In this document: positions 17,701 to 25,190 of the stretch, in pieces
How positions within the stretch are numbered: the stretch's first letter is position 1
How the letters are laid out: each line of letters opens with the position of its first letter
Origin: Pseudonocardia sp. TRM90224
Lineage (GTDB): Bacteria > Actinomycetota > Actinomycetes > Mycobacteriales > Pseudonocardiaceae
DNA length: 64,000 nt
Reading direction: 5' to 3'
Assembly (NCBI RefSeq): GCF_021245725.1
Contig: NZ_JAJGSX010000020.1
Location: 111,147 to 175,146 of the forward strand
Made by a program: the position numbers and the translations under genes
The notes under the pieces: generated by a model
The model's input: only the letters and a program-made list of their open reading frames with translations
Database searches by the model: none
What the model was told of the DNA's origin: nothing

Positions 17701-17879
17701 GAGTGCGTCCAACGCTCGCGGAAGCGGCCCTTCGGGTTGGAGCGGAAGAAGACGTAGTGCGCCCACTCGGTGTCGTCGAGCGCCGATGGTTCCGGCGGGT
17801 AGACGACCCCGGCCTCCCCGCCGTAGTGGAACTCGGTCTCCTCGCGCGGCCCGCACCACGGGCAGTCGATGAGTTGCAC
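14763..17879 (-). CDS. soxDA: Fused sarcosine oxidase delta-alpha subunits
   Basis: One open frame of 1038 residues carries both subunits. Residues 1-90 are SoxD, with zinc ligands C6, C9, H59 and C63. Residues 91-112 are encoded by a family A palindrome. From about residue 125 onward is SoxA: a 2Fe-2S-like N-terminal domain (LRFTFDGRQLTGHPGDTLAS), an FAD/NAD-binding domain (VVGAGPAGL) and the C-terminal GcvT-like folate-binding domain. There is no stop between the parts. The GTG at 17879 has GAGGAG upstream, overlapping the soxB stop. In most bacteria soxD and soxA are separate genes. A TTG at 17513, preceded by GGAGGG-type sequence, could restart translation to release a free SoxA. Confidence 0.88.
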   Translation of the reverse strand: MQLIDCPWCGPREETEFHYGGEAGVVYPPEPSALDDTEWAHYVFFRSNPKGRFRERWTHSTGCRRWFDAVRDTTTYAFDPAPARGPRGQRRGGQESHFPAPTGPESGFPALPATHAGGREGELRVPGRGRVDGDAVLRFTFDGRQLTGHPGDTLASALLAHGIHRVGTSVNLGRPRGIGAAWAEDPGGLVQVEEPFPEPMLLATTVELSDGLVARGLPGRGRLATVADTARYDAMHAHADVLVVGAGPAGLTAALAAARAGRRVVLVDEQTEPGGALLGTADLIDGRPALDWVAAVTAELAAHPDVRLLQRTTAFGHYDDGFVLAVERRPVVGSAVVGGAAHRSRQRVWRIRAREIVIATGAHERPVVFADNDRPGIMLAAGARTFLHRYGVLAGREVVVFTTDDAAYAAAVDLADAGATVRAVLDARPAPPAHWLGECERRGIPVHAGTLVTGTDGDPTTGRVTAVHAGERFPCDLLLVSGGWNPAVHLFSQVRGELRYDEALGAFLPGPPLPGVTVVGAAGGTFDLAGCLGRPVDEPPRTAPLVLWRTPGDESAQFVDIQRDATGADIARAVGAGMRSVEHVKRYTTIGTAHDQGKTSGVIASGITAELLGVPVAQLGTTTFRAPYTPVAFAALAGRDRGALFDPERFTALHDWHVAQGAVFEDVGQWKRPRFYPHPGEDMEAAVLRECAATRTGVGIIDGSTLGKIDVQGPDAAVLLDRIYTNLMSSLKVGSVRYGVMCGVDGMVIDDGTVLRLADDRFLVITTTGGAARILDWMEEWLQTEWPELRVHLTSVTDHWATFPVVGPRSRDVIAAVLPDLDVSAAGFPFMTWRDVRIADVPVRVARISFSGELAFEVNVDSWRAQAVWDLLIEAGRPHGITPYGTETMHVLRAEKGYPIIGQDTDGTVTPHDLGMAWAVSKKKPDFVGKRSFDRAENHNPDRKQLVGLLPVDGTTLLPEGSQIVEHATLPEPPVPMLGHVTSSYRSAELGRPFALALVKAGRARIGSTLHVPIGGELVPVEVTGPVLVDPEGARRDG
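17547..17605. repeat. Family A double palindrome, copy 1 (inside soxDA)
   Basis: The same composite element as in seven other places, here lying inside an open reading frame at the SoxD/SoxA border. Read on the minus strand it encodes a linker with ESHFPA and ESGFPA. The left half has one arm change (CCGGCCC for CCTGCCC). Confidence 0.92.
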
Positions 17880-17889
17880 GGGATTCTCC

Positions 17890-19116
17890 TCAGTGGGCCA
17901 CGGCGGCGGCGCCGTGCTCGTCGACCAGCGCGCCCGTGACGAACCGGTCGAGCGTGAACGGGGCGTTGAACGGGTGCGGCTCGTCGTGCGCGACGGTGTG
18001 CGCGAGGCACCACCCCACGCCGGGGGTCGCCTTGAAACCACCTGTACCCCATCCGCAGTTCAGGTACAGGTTCGAGTACGGCGTGCGCCCCACGATCGGC
18101 GATGCGTCCGGCGTGACGTCCACGATCCCGCCCCACGAGCGCAGCAGGTGCGCCCGCGCGAACACCGGGAACAGCTCGACGGCCGCGGCCATCTGCCGCT
18201 CGATGATGTGGAACGCGCCGCGCTGCCCGTACCCGTTGTAGGAGTCGACGCCGGCGCCCATCACCAGCTCGCCCTTGTGCGCCTGCGACACGTAGACGTG
18301 CACGGCGTTGGACATGACGACCGTCGGGTGCACGGGCTCCAACAGCTCCGAGACGAGTGCCTGCAGCGGATGGCTCTGCACGGGCACGCGGAAGCCGAGC
18401 ATGTCGGTCAGCACCGAGGTGTGGCCGGCGGCGCACAACACGACCCGGCCCGCGGCGATGTCGCCGCGCGACGTCCGGACGCCGGTGACCCGGTCGCCGC
18501 TGGTCGTGAAGCCGGTGACGGCGCAGTCCTGCAGCAGGTCGACGCCCGCCGCCGCGGCCTTGCGGGCGAACCCCCAGGCCACGTAGTCGTGCTTCGCGAT
18601 CCCGCCCCGCGGCTGGTAGGTGGCGCCCAGCACCGGGTAGCGGATCTCCTGCGACACGTTGACGATCGGGCAGACCTTCGCCACCTCGTCCGGCGTGAGC
18701 CACTGCGCGTCGATCCCGTTGAGCCGGTTCGCCTCGACCCGCCGGACGCTGTCGCGCACGTCCTGCAGCGTGTGCGCGAGGTTGAGCACGCCGCGCTGGC
18801 TGAACAGGATCGGGTAGTCGAGGTCCTCCTCCAGGCCCTCCCAGAGCTTCAGCGAGTGCTCGTATATGCCCGCGCTCTCGTCCCAGAGGTAGTTGGAGCG
18901 GATCACCGTGGTGTTGCGGGCCATGTTGCCGCCGGCCAGCCACCCCTTCTCGACGACCGCGACGTCGGTGATGCCGTGGTTCTTCGCGAGGTAGTGCGCG
19001 GTGGCGAGACCGTGGCCGCCGCCACCGACGATCACGACGTCGTAGGAGCGCTTCGGCTCGGGGTTGTCCCAGAGGAAGTCCGGGTGCTCGGGCACCGCCA
19101 TCTCTGGTGCGCTCAC
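17890..19116 (-). CDS. soxB: Sarcosine oxidase beta subunit
   Basis: The catalytic FAD/FMN subunit that oxidises sarcosine to glycine and formaldehyde (or methylene-THF with folate). The 408 residues begin with the dinucleotide fold VVIVGGGGHGLATA (28-41). The covalent-FMN histidine motif KHDYVAW is present (H176). The C-terminus has the GWGTGGFKATPG signature. The GTG start overlaps the glyA stop by 4 bases, and the downstream soxDA starts 11 bases after the soxB stop. Confidence 0.95.
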   Translation of the reverse strand: MSAPEMAVPEHPDFLWDNPEPKRSYDVVIVGGGGHGLATAHYLAKNHGITDVAVVEKGWLAGGNMARNTTVIRSNYLWDESAGIYEHSLKLWEGLEEDLDYPILFSQRGVLNLAHTLQDVRDSVRRVEANRLNGIDAQWLTPDEVAKVCPIVNVSQEIRYPVLGATYQPRGGIAKHDYVAWGFARKAAAAGVDLLQDCAVTGFTTSGDRVTGVRTSRGDIAAGRVVLCAAGHTSVLTDMLGFRVPVQSHPLQALVSELLEPVHPTVVMSNAVHVYVSQAHKGELVMGAGVDSYNGYGQRGAFHIIERQMAAAVELFPVFARAHLLRSWGGIVDVTPDASPIVGRTPYSNLYLNCGWGTGGFKATPGVGWCLAHTVAHDEPHPFNAPFTLDRFVTGALVDEHGAAAVAH

Positions 19117-20417
19117 TTCTGCAGGGCCGGGTAGAGCGGGAACCGCGAGGCGAGCGCGGAGACCTTCCCGCGCAGCACCTGCAGGGCGTCCTCGTCGGTC
19201 CCGGGCCGCAGCACCGTCGCGATGGTTTCCGCGACCTCGGTGAACTCAGCCTCGCCGAACCCGCGGGTGGCGAGCGCCGCCGTGCCGATCCGGACGCCGG
19301 AGCTGATCATCGGGGGGCGCGGGTCGAACGGGACGGCGTTGCGGTTCACGGTGATCCCGGCGGCGTGCAGGCGGTCCTCGGCCTGCTTCCCGTCCAGCTG
19401 CGAGTCGCGCAGGTCGACGAGCACGAGGTGCACGTCTGTGCCACCGCTAACGACGTTGACGCCGGCGGCGCGCGAGTCGTCGGCGAGCAACCGCTCGGCC
19501 AGCAACCGGGCGCCGTCGAGCGTGCGTTGCTGCCGGTCGCGGAACGCCTCGCCCGCGGCGAGCTTGAACGCCACCGCCTTCGCCGCGATGACGTGCTCCA
19601 GCGGGCCGCCCTGCTGCCCGGGGAAGACCGCCGAGCTGAACTTCTTGCGCAGCTCCTCGGCCGCGTCGCCGGCGGAGAGGATGAACCCGCCGCGCGGGCC
19701 GGCGAGCGTCTTGTGGGTGGTGCTCGTGACGACGTGCGCGTGTGGCACGGGGGAGGGGTGCAGCCCCGCGGCGACCAGCCCGGCGAAGTGCGCCATGTCG
19801 ACCATCAAGTATGCGCCGACCTCGTCGGCGATCCGCCGGAACTCCGCGAAGTCGAGGTGGCGCGGGTAGGCCGACCAGCCCGCGACGATCAGCTTCGGCC
19901 GGTGCTCGTGGGCGAGCCGTTCGACCTCCGCCATGTCGACGCGGTGGTCGTCCTCGCGCACGTGGTAGGCGGCGACGTCGTAGAGCTTGCCGGAGAAGTT
20001 GAGCCGCATGCCGTGGGTGAGGTGCCCGCCGTGGGCCAGGTCGAGCCCGAGGATCCGGTCGCCCGGCGAGAGCAGCGCGGCCATCGCGGCGGCATTGGCC
20101 TGCGCGCCGGAATGCGGCTGGACGTTGGCGTAGTCGGCGCCGAACAGGGTGCTGACCCGCTCGATCGCGAGCCGCTCGACGACGTCGACGTGCTCGCACC
20201 CCCCGTAGTAGCGCCGCCCGGGATAGCCCTCGGCGTACTTGTTGGTGAGGACGGAGCCCTGCGCCTGCATCACGGCGAGCGGGGCGACGTTCTCGCTCGC
20301 GATCATCTCCAGCGTCGACTCCTGGCGGTCCAGCTCTGCGACGACGGCGGCGTGGATCTCGGGGTCGGTCTCGGCGAGCGGGGTGTTGAGGATGTCGGCG
20401 TCGGTCGCGAGTGTCAC
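19113..20417 (-). CDS. glyA: Serine hydroxymethyltransferase
   Basis: Interconverts glycine plus 5,10-methylene-THF and serine. The 434 residues have the SHMT signatures SENVAPLAVMQAQGSVLTNKYAEG (41-64, quoted in parts: SENVAP, TNKYAEG) and the PLP lysine in TTHKTLAGPRGG (K236). The GTG at 20417 is preferred to a longer frame because AGAAGG lies upstream and family homology begins nearby. As first gene of the sox operon it uses both products of sarcosine oxidase, so this is probably a catabolic paralogue rather than the housekeeping copy (inference). Confidence 0.95.
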   Translation of the reverse strand: MTLATDADILNTPLAETDPEIHAAVVAELDRQESTLEMIASENVAPLAVMQAQGSVLTNKYAEGYPGRRYYGGCEHVDVVERLAIERVSTLFGADYANVQPHSGAQANAAAMAALLSPGDRILGLDLAHGGHLTHGMRLNFSGKLYDVAAYHVREDDHRVDMAEVERLAHEHRPKLIVAGWSAYPRHLDFAEFRRIADEVGAYLMVDMAHFAGLVAAGLHPSPVPHAHVVTSTTHKTLAGPRGGFILSAGDAAEELRKKFSSAVFPGQQGGPLEHVIAAKAVAFKLAAGEAFRDRQQRTLDGARLLAERLLADDSRAAGVNVVSGGTDVHLVLVDLRDSQLDGKQAEDRLHAAGITVNRNAVPFDPRPPMISSGVRIGTAALATRGFGEAEFTEVAETIATVLRPGTDEDALQVLRGKVSALASRFPLYPALQK

Positions 20418-20451
20418 GAGGCCACCTTCTGCGGGGTCAGTGTCCGGATAC

Positions 20452-20461
20452 TGATATATCA
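20452..20461. promoter_or_regulatory. Candidate GntR operator
   Basis: A perfect palindrome, TGATATATCA, sits in the 97-bp divergent region between glyA and the GntR gene. It is strikingly AT-rich for this DNA and resembles known GntR/FCD half-site spacing. Confidence 0.6.
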
Positions 20462-20514
20462 ATGCGCGGTGTACGGTAGGCGCGCGTTGTGCGCCTGGTC
20501 AAGGAGGGGGTCCT

Positions 20515-21168
20515 GTGAGCTTGCAGGATGTGTCGCTACCCGGTTCGCTCGCCGATCGCGCGTACGAGGCCATCCGCGACCGGTTGATCATGCTCGACAT
20601 CCGGCCCGGCGAGCCGCTCAACGACGAGCTGCTGGCGCAGGAGCTGGCGACGGGCCGCACCCCGGTGCGCGAAGCGCTCAAGCGACTCGAAGGCGACCGG
20701 CTCGTCGTCGCCTACCCGCGCCGCGGGACGTTCGCGACGGCCGTCGACATCACCGACCTCGCGCACATCTCCGAGATCCGCGCCGAGCTGGAGCCGCTCG
20801 CCGCGGCCCGCGCCGCCCGCAACGCCTCGACCGCGACCCGCGCGCAGCTCAGCGCGATCGCGGCCGGCATCGCCGGAGCACACCAGATCGACGAGCGACG
20901 GGCGCTGCTGCGCCGCGACGTCGAGGTGCACCGCAGCATCTACCGCGCGGCCGGCAACCCGCACCTCGAGGACATCCTCGTGCGCCAGGACAACCTCGCC
21001 ACCCGCATCTGGGGCCTGTTCCTCGACCGCCTCCCCGGCCTCGCCGGCCACATCGGCGAGCACGCCGAGCTGCTCGCCGCGATCATCGAGGGCGACGCGG
21101 ACGCGGCCGCCCGGCTCGCGCTGGAGCACGTCGTCGGGTTCGAGAAGGCGATCCGCGACGTGATGTAG
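20515..21168 (+). CDS. GntR-family (FCD) transcriptional regulator
   Basis: 217 residues. The N-terminal winged helix-turn-helix (about 10-75) contains IRPGEPLNDELLAQELATGRTPVREAL, the typical GntR recognition pattern (quoted in parts: RPGEPL, TGRTPVREAL). The C-terminal FCD ligand domain (about 80-215) has metal-binding-type histidines in RRDVEVHRSIYRAAGN. The GTG at 20515 has AAGGAGG upstream. It is divergent from the sarcosine operon and very likely controls it in response to sarcosine, glycine or a related one-carbon compound (inference). Confidence 0.9.
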   Translation: MSLQDVSLPGSLADRAYEAIRDRLIMLDIRPGEPLNDELLAQELATGRTPVREALKRLEGDRLVVAYPRRGTFATAVDITDLAHISEIRAELEPLAAARAARNASTATRAQLSAIAAGIAGAHQIDERRALLRRDVEVHRSIYRAAGNPHLEDILVRQDNLATRIWGLFLDRLPGLAGHIGEHAELLAAIIEGDADAAARLALEHVVGFEKAIRDVM

Positions 21169-21175
21169 TCCGCCG

Positions 21176-21670
21176 CTACGGCACGAGCGGCTTGACCATC
21201 TGCATCGCCGTGACGTGGTAGCCGAGGCTCGCGTAGAGGGCGATCGCGTACGTGTTGTCGCCGAAGACGTTCAGGCCGAGCTCCTTGTGCCCGCGCGCCG
21301 CGACCTCCCGCTCTGCGGCCAGCATGATCGCCCGCCCGTAGCCCTTCCGGCGGTGCTCCGGATCCACCCAGAGGTCGTACACCCAGGGCTGGCGCCGGCC
21401 AGGCGCCGGCATCGCCAGCCAGAGCCAGCCGACGTCTGTGCCGTTCTCGTCTGTGCCGTTCTCGTTTGCGCCGTCCTCGACCGCGGTGAAGAAGAGCATG
21501 CCCGCCGTCGAGCTGCCGTCGGGGAGCAGCTCCAGCAGCTCGCTGCGGGCCTGTTGCTCCGCGGTCGCCTCGTCGAACACTCCCGCGCGGGCCTTCAGCG
21601 TGCCGTAGTCGATGGCCTGGTTCGCGAGGAAGCGGTCGAACTCGTCGTGCGTCATGGCCCGCAGGTGCAT
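21176..21670 (-). CDS. GNAT-family N-acetyltransferase
   Basis: 164 residues with the acetyl-CoA-binding pattern HRRKGYGRAIMLAAE (about 109-123), a preceding YDLWVDPE strand, and GLNVFGDNTYAIALYASLGY near the end. A small in-frame tandem duplication gives ENGTDENGTD at about 70-79 (DNA 21438-21470). The ATG at 21670 or the ATG at 21655 may be the start. Its stop is 7 bases from the GntR stop. The acceptor substrate is unknown. Confidence 0.85.
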   Translation of the reverse strand: MHLRAMTHDEFDRFLANQAIDYGTLKARAGVFDEATAEQQARSELLELLPDGSSTAGMLFFTAVEDGANENGTDENGTDVGWLWLAMPAPGRRQPWVYDLWVDPEHRRKGYGRAIMLAAEREVAARGHKELGLNVFGDNTYAIALYASLGYHVTAMQMVKPLVP

Positions 21671-21703
21671 GGCCCGATCATGGCGCGTGCGCCATCAGGC
21701 AGC

Positions 21704-22528
21704 ATGAGCCGCATGCGGGATTTCTCTGGCAAGGTCGCGGTGATCACCGGTGCGGGCTCGGGGATCGGCCGTGCGCTGGCCGTCGAGCTGGCAGAACGCG
21801 GCGCGCGGCTCGCGCTCTCCGACATCGACGAGGGCGCCGTCGCCGACACGGGGGCCCGCTGCGAGAAGCTGGCCGCGCAGGTGCGCACCGACCGGCTCGA
21901 CGTCGCCGACCGGGCCGCCGTGCACGCGAACGCCGACGCGGTCGCAGAGCACTTCGGGCAGGTCAACCTGGTCGTCAACAACGCGGGTGTGGCGTTGATG
22001 GCCAACGTCGCCGACATGACGTGGGAGGACCTCGACTGGATCGTCGGGATCAACTTCTGGGGTGTCGTGCACGGCACCAAGGCCTACCTGCCGCACCTCA
22101 TCGCGTCCGGCGACGGGCACGTCGTGAACCTCTCCAGCGTCTTCGGCCTCATCGGAGTGCCGACGCAGAGCGCGTACAACGCGACGAAGTTCGCCGTGCG
22201 CGGCTTCACCGAGGCGCTGCGCCAGGAGATGCTGATCTCGAAGCACCCCGTCGGCGTCAGCTGCGTGCACCCCGGCGGAATCCGCACCAACATCGCCCGC
22301 GCGGCCCGCGCACCCCGGGAACGGACCCCCGACCAGCGCGCGAAGGACTTCGCCCGCATCGCCCGCACCACCCCGACCGCCGCGGCCCGCACCATCCTGC
22401 GCGGGGTCGAACGCAACCGCCCGCGCATCCTGATCGGAGCCGACGCGCGCGCCATCGACGCCCTGCCCCGCGTCCTGGGGGCCGGCTACCAGCGCATCGT
22501 GGCGCTGGCGGCGTCGCGGGGCCTGTAA
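21704..22528 (+). CDS. Short-chain dehydrogenase/reductase
   Basis: 274 residues of classical SDR type: cofactor motif TGAGSGIG, NNAG, catalytic serine in NLSSVFG, and YNATK (Tyr/Lys pair). An Asp/Glu after strand 2 (SDIDEG) suggests NAD preference. The start is ATG 21704, or ATG 21713 nine bases later. It is divergent from GNAT with only 33 bases between starts, so promoters must overlap coding ends. Substrate unknown. Confidence 0.88.
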   Translation: MSRMRDFSGKVAVITGAGSGIGRALAVELAERGARLALSDIDEGAVADTGARCEKLAAQVRTDRLDVADRAAVHANADAVAEHFGQVNLVVNNAGVALMANVADMTWEDLDWIVGINFWGVVHGTKAYLPHLIASGDGHVVNLSSVFGLIGVPTQSAYNATKFAVRGFTEALRQEMLISKHPVGVSCVHPGGIRTNIARAARAPRERTPDQRAKDFARIARTTPTAAARTILRGVERNRPRILIGADARAIDALPRVLGAGYQRIVALAASRGL

Positions 22529-22552
22529 CGGGGGACCGCACGAAGGGAATGC

Positions 22553-22624
22553 GTGCGTCACGCACACGTTGCCTGGAAAGTCACTTTCCAGGCGCGTGGG
22601 GCCGGGAAAGTGGCTTTCCAGGCA
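22553..22624. repeat. Family A double palindrome with tail hairpin, copy 2
   Basis: Lies between convergent genes. The two halves are at 22570-22624; the inner core GGAAAG..CTTTCC is kept, but the outer stem is TGCCTGG / CCAGGCA instead of GGGCAGG / CCTGCCC, so pairing is retained by paired changes. A small tail hairpin GTGCG-TCA-CGCAC (22553-22565) adjoins on the left. Confidence 0.92.
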
Positions 22625-22650
22625 CACCCGGAGGGTGCCTTCCGCGGGTG

Positions 22651-23946
22651 CTATGGCGTGAGGATCTCCTTCGCCGTCACCGGTAGGCCGGTTTCGAACG
22701 AGCGGTTCGCGGCCAGGCCCGTGACCAACGACCACGCCCCGTCGAGCGCGCCCGCGCTGCGGCCGAGAGGGTCGGTGGGGTCCGGGGTGAGCAGGTCGGC
22801 GAGCATGCGTGCGTCGCCGCCGCCGTGCCCGTGCCCGAGCGGGGAGTCGAGCAGCGTCTGCGGCGGCTCCCAGTGCGGGTGCAGCGTGAGCGTCGCGCGG
22901 GCGTCCTGCTCGGCCTTCGTGCCGTGGATGCCGTGTGTCTCGGCGCGGGCCCACCGGTTCTCGTGGACGATCAGCTCCAGCCGCCCCCGGCTGCCGTTGA
23001 ACGCCACCCGGTAGCCCTCCCACGGCGAGTACGCCGTGAGGTGGTAGCTCATCGTCGCGCCGCGCGCGTACCGCACGAGCACCGCCATGTCGTCCTCGAT
23101 CGTGATCCCGGGGGCGAAGACGTTCTGGTCGCGGTGGTAGCCGTCGTCGCCCTCGGCGTCGAGGTACAGCTCGCGCAGCTCGTCGTTCTCGGCGAGCCGG
23201 ATCGCGAACGGGTCGTCGGCCGCCTCCGGGGCGCCGTGCGCCCGCACGTAGTCGCGGGCCAGCCCGCGCCGCTCGCCGTTCTCGCGACCGTAGAAGAAGA
23301 GCGAGCCCGAGCCGAAGACCAGCTCGGGGCGGTCGTCGAGCCACCAGTTGACGAGGTCGAAGTGGTGGGTCGACTTGTGCACCATCAGCCCGCCGGAGTT
23401 GGCCTTCATCCGGTGCCACCGCCGGAAGTAGTCGGCGCCGTGGCGGGTGTCGAGCAGCCACTCGAAGTGCACCGAGCCGATCTCGCCGATCGAGCCGGCC
23501 GCGAGCGCCTTCTTCACCTCCTCGTGCACGGGGTTGTAGCGGTAGTTGAACGTCACCCGCACCGTCCCGCGCGACGCCCGCTCCGCGTCGAGGATCCGGC
23601 GGGCGCGTTCGGCGTCGATCGTCATCGGCTTCTCGGTGATCACGTCGCAGCCCGCTTCGAGCGCCGCGACGATGTAGCCGTCGTGCGTGGCGTCCATCGA
23701 GGTGACGACCACCGTGTCGGGCCGCTGCGCTTTGAGCACGTCGGCGAACCGGTCGGGCCCGAACGTCGGCACCTCGGGGTGCCCGAGAGCGGTGACCGCG
23801 CGGTTGTGCACCGCCATCCGCGTCGCGTTCGGGTCGCAGAACGCCACCAGCTCGGCCTGGTCGCGGTACGGGCCGGCGAGCGCCTCGGTGTAGAGGCCGG
23901 CCCGGCCGCCGAGTCCGACAACGGCGAACCTGCGGCGAGAGGTCAC
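22651..23946 (-). CDS. Gfo/Idh/MocA-family oxidoreductase
   Basis: A 431-residue NAD(P)-dependent dehydrogenase of sugar or cyclitol type. The N-terminal Rossmann fold starts with FAVVGLGGRAGLY; EKP in DVITEKPM (about 91-93) is the family signature; the C-terminal alpha/beta domain contains GGLMVHKSTHHFDLVNWW. The GTG start is at 23946 with AAAGGG upstream. It is divergent from a LacI-type regulator with a LacI-like operator between, so probably an inducible sugar-catabolism gene. At the C-terminus the His/Gly-rich SPLGHGHGGGD segment is unusual. Confidence 0.88.
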   Translation of the reverse strand: MTSRRRFAVVGLGGRAGLYTEALAGPYRDQAELVAFCDPNATRMAVHNRAVTALGHPEVPTFGPDRFADVLKAQRPDTVVVTSMDATHDGYIVAALEAGCDVITEKPMTIDAERARRILDAERASRGTVRVTFNYRYNPVHEEVKKALAAGSIGEIGSVHFEWLLDTRHGADYFRRWHRMKANSGGLMVHKSTHHFDLVNWWLDDRPELVFGSGSLFFYGRENGERRGLARDYVRAHGAPEAADDPFAIRLAENDELRELYLDAEGDDGYHRDQNVFAPGITIEDDMAVLVRYARGATMSYHLTAYSPWEGYRVAFNGSRGRLELIVHENRWARAETHGIHGTKAEQDARATLTLHPHWEPPQTLLDSPLGHGHGGGDARMLADLLTPDPTDPLGRSAGALDGAWSLVTGLAANRSFETGLPVTAKEILTP

Positions 23947-23981
23947 GTGAGCACCCTTTCAGTCCGACGACGGAGTGTTGC

Positions 23982-23995
23982 TGCAAACGTTCCCA
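23982..23995. promoter_or_regulatory. Candidate LacI-family operator
   Basis: TGCAAACGTTCCCA matches the TGnAAnCGnTTnCA pattern of LacI-family operators, with AACGTT at the centre. It lies 36 bases before the oxidoreductase start. Confidence 0.55.
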
Positions 23996-24049
23996 CAATG
24001 TTTCACGCTACTGTGTGTCACGCAACAGGCGGTGACAGGAGGGCGTGGG

Positions 24050-25033
24050 GTGGCGGCAACCATTCGCGACGTGGCGAGCGCGGCGGGGGTGTCCGCGTCG
24101 ACGGTCTCGCGTGCGTTCACGGCACCCGACCTGGTCGGCGAGGAGACGAGGGGCCGCGTGCGCGACGCCGCCCAGCGGCTCGGATATCTGCCGAACCGGC
24201 AGGCCAGCGGGCTGATCACCGGCCGCACCGGCAACATCGGCCTGGTCGTCCCCGACCTCGCCAACCCGTTCTACACCGAGATCCTCAAGCCGCTGCAGAG
24301 CCGCGCCCGCGGCGCCGACTACGAGCTGGTGCTGACCGACTCCGAGGAGGATCCCGAGCTCGAACCGGTGCTGGTGCGGCGGCTCGCGGGCCAGGTCGAC
24401 GGGCTGATCCTGTGCTCGCCGCGGATGAGCGACGAGCAGCTCGCCGACCTGCCGGCCGGGCTGCCGATCGTCACGATGTACCGCGAGGTGCCGGGCCGTC
24501 CGTGCGTGCTCGTCGACTACGCCGACGGCATGGAGCAGGTGGTGCGCCACCTGGTCGCGCTGGGCCACCGCAGGATCGCCTATGTCGCCGGTCCGCGCGG
24601 CTCACGGGCCGGTGCGCTGCGGCGGGAGGGCTTGCAGGCCGCGATCGGGAGGTCCGACGCCGAGCTGGTCGAGATCGGGCACCACCCGCCGCACTTCGAC
24701 GGCGGCGGCGCGGCGGCCGACCCGGTGCTGGCCAGCGGGGCGACGGCGGTGATCGCCTTCAACGACCTCGTCGCGCTCGGGCTGCTCGCGATGTTCACGC
24801 AACGCGGGGTGCGGGTGCCCGCCGAGCTGAGTGTCGTGGGCTGCGACGACGTCGCCATCACCGCCATGGCCGGCGTCCCATTGACCACGGTGTCGGTGCC
24901 GTTCGCGCGAGCGGTCCGCAACGCCGTCGACCTGCTGCTCGCCACGATCGCCGGGAACGATGCGGCGCCCCGCCCCACCCGGTTGCCGACGCACCTCGTG
25001 GCGCGCGGGAGCACGGGCCCGGCGCCGCGCTGA
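24050..25033 (+). CDS. LacI-family transcriptional regulator
   Basis: 327 residues. The N-terminal helix-turn-helix (ATIRDVASAAGVSASTVSRA) and hinge helix (NRQASGL) are followed by a periplasmic-binding-protein-like sensor domain (about 58-320; IGLVVPDLANPFYTEI, ELSVVGCDD). The GTG at 24050 has AGGAGGG six bases upstream and places the HTH at residue 3, so the longer frame from 23975 is not used. It probably controls the divergent oxidoreductase gene. Confidence 0.93.
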   Translation: MAATIRDVASAAGVSASTVSRAFTAPDLVGEETRGRVRDAAQRLGYLPNRQASGLITGRTGNIGLVVPDLANPFYTEILKPLQSRARGADYELVLTDSEEDPELEPVLVRRLAGQVDGLILCSPRMSDEQLADLPAGLPIVTMYREVPGRPCVLVDYADGMEQVVRHLVALGHRRIAYVAGPRGSRAGALRREGLQAAIGRSDAELVEIGHHPPHFDGGGAAADPVLASGATAVIAFNDLVALGLLAMFTQRGVRVPAELSVVGCDDVAITAMAGVPLTTVSVPFARAVRNAVDLLLATIAGNDAAPRPTRLPTHLVARGSTGPAPR

Positions 25034-25043
25034 CCCGGAGTTG

Positions 25044-25101
25044 CCCACCGTTTTGCCAACCTGCACAGGCAAAACGGCGTGCAGGTTGGCAAAACGGTGG
25101 G
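25044..25101. repeat. Family B intergenic palindrome, copy 3
   Basis: Follows the LacI gene and precedes the co-directional kinase gene. The 23-base arms are exact complements (CCCACCGTTTTGCCAACC plus TGCAC). The loop contains an extra GGCAAAACGG, a partial copy of the 3' arm, suggesting slippage or recombination. Confidence 0.9.
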
Positions 25102-25190
25102 GACGTTCGGGTGGCGGCCGGCGGACACGGGCGCGGGCGCACACCCCGGACGTGCCGTAGGTGTTACATGTCGGCACGAAGGAGGTGGTG

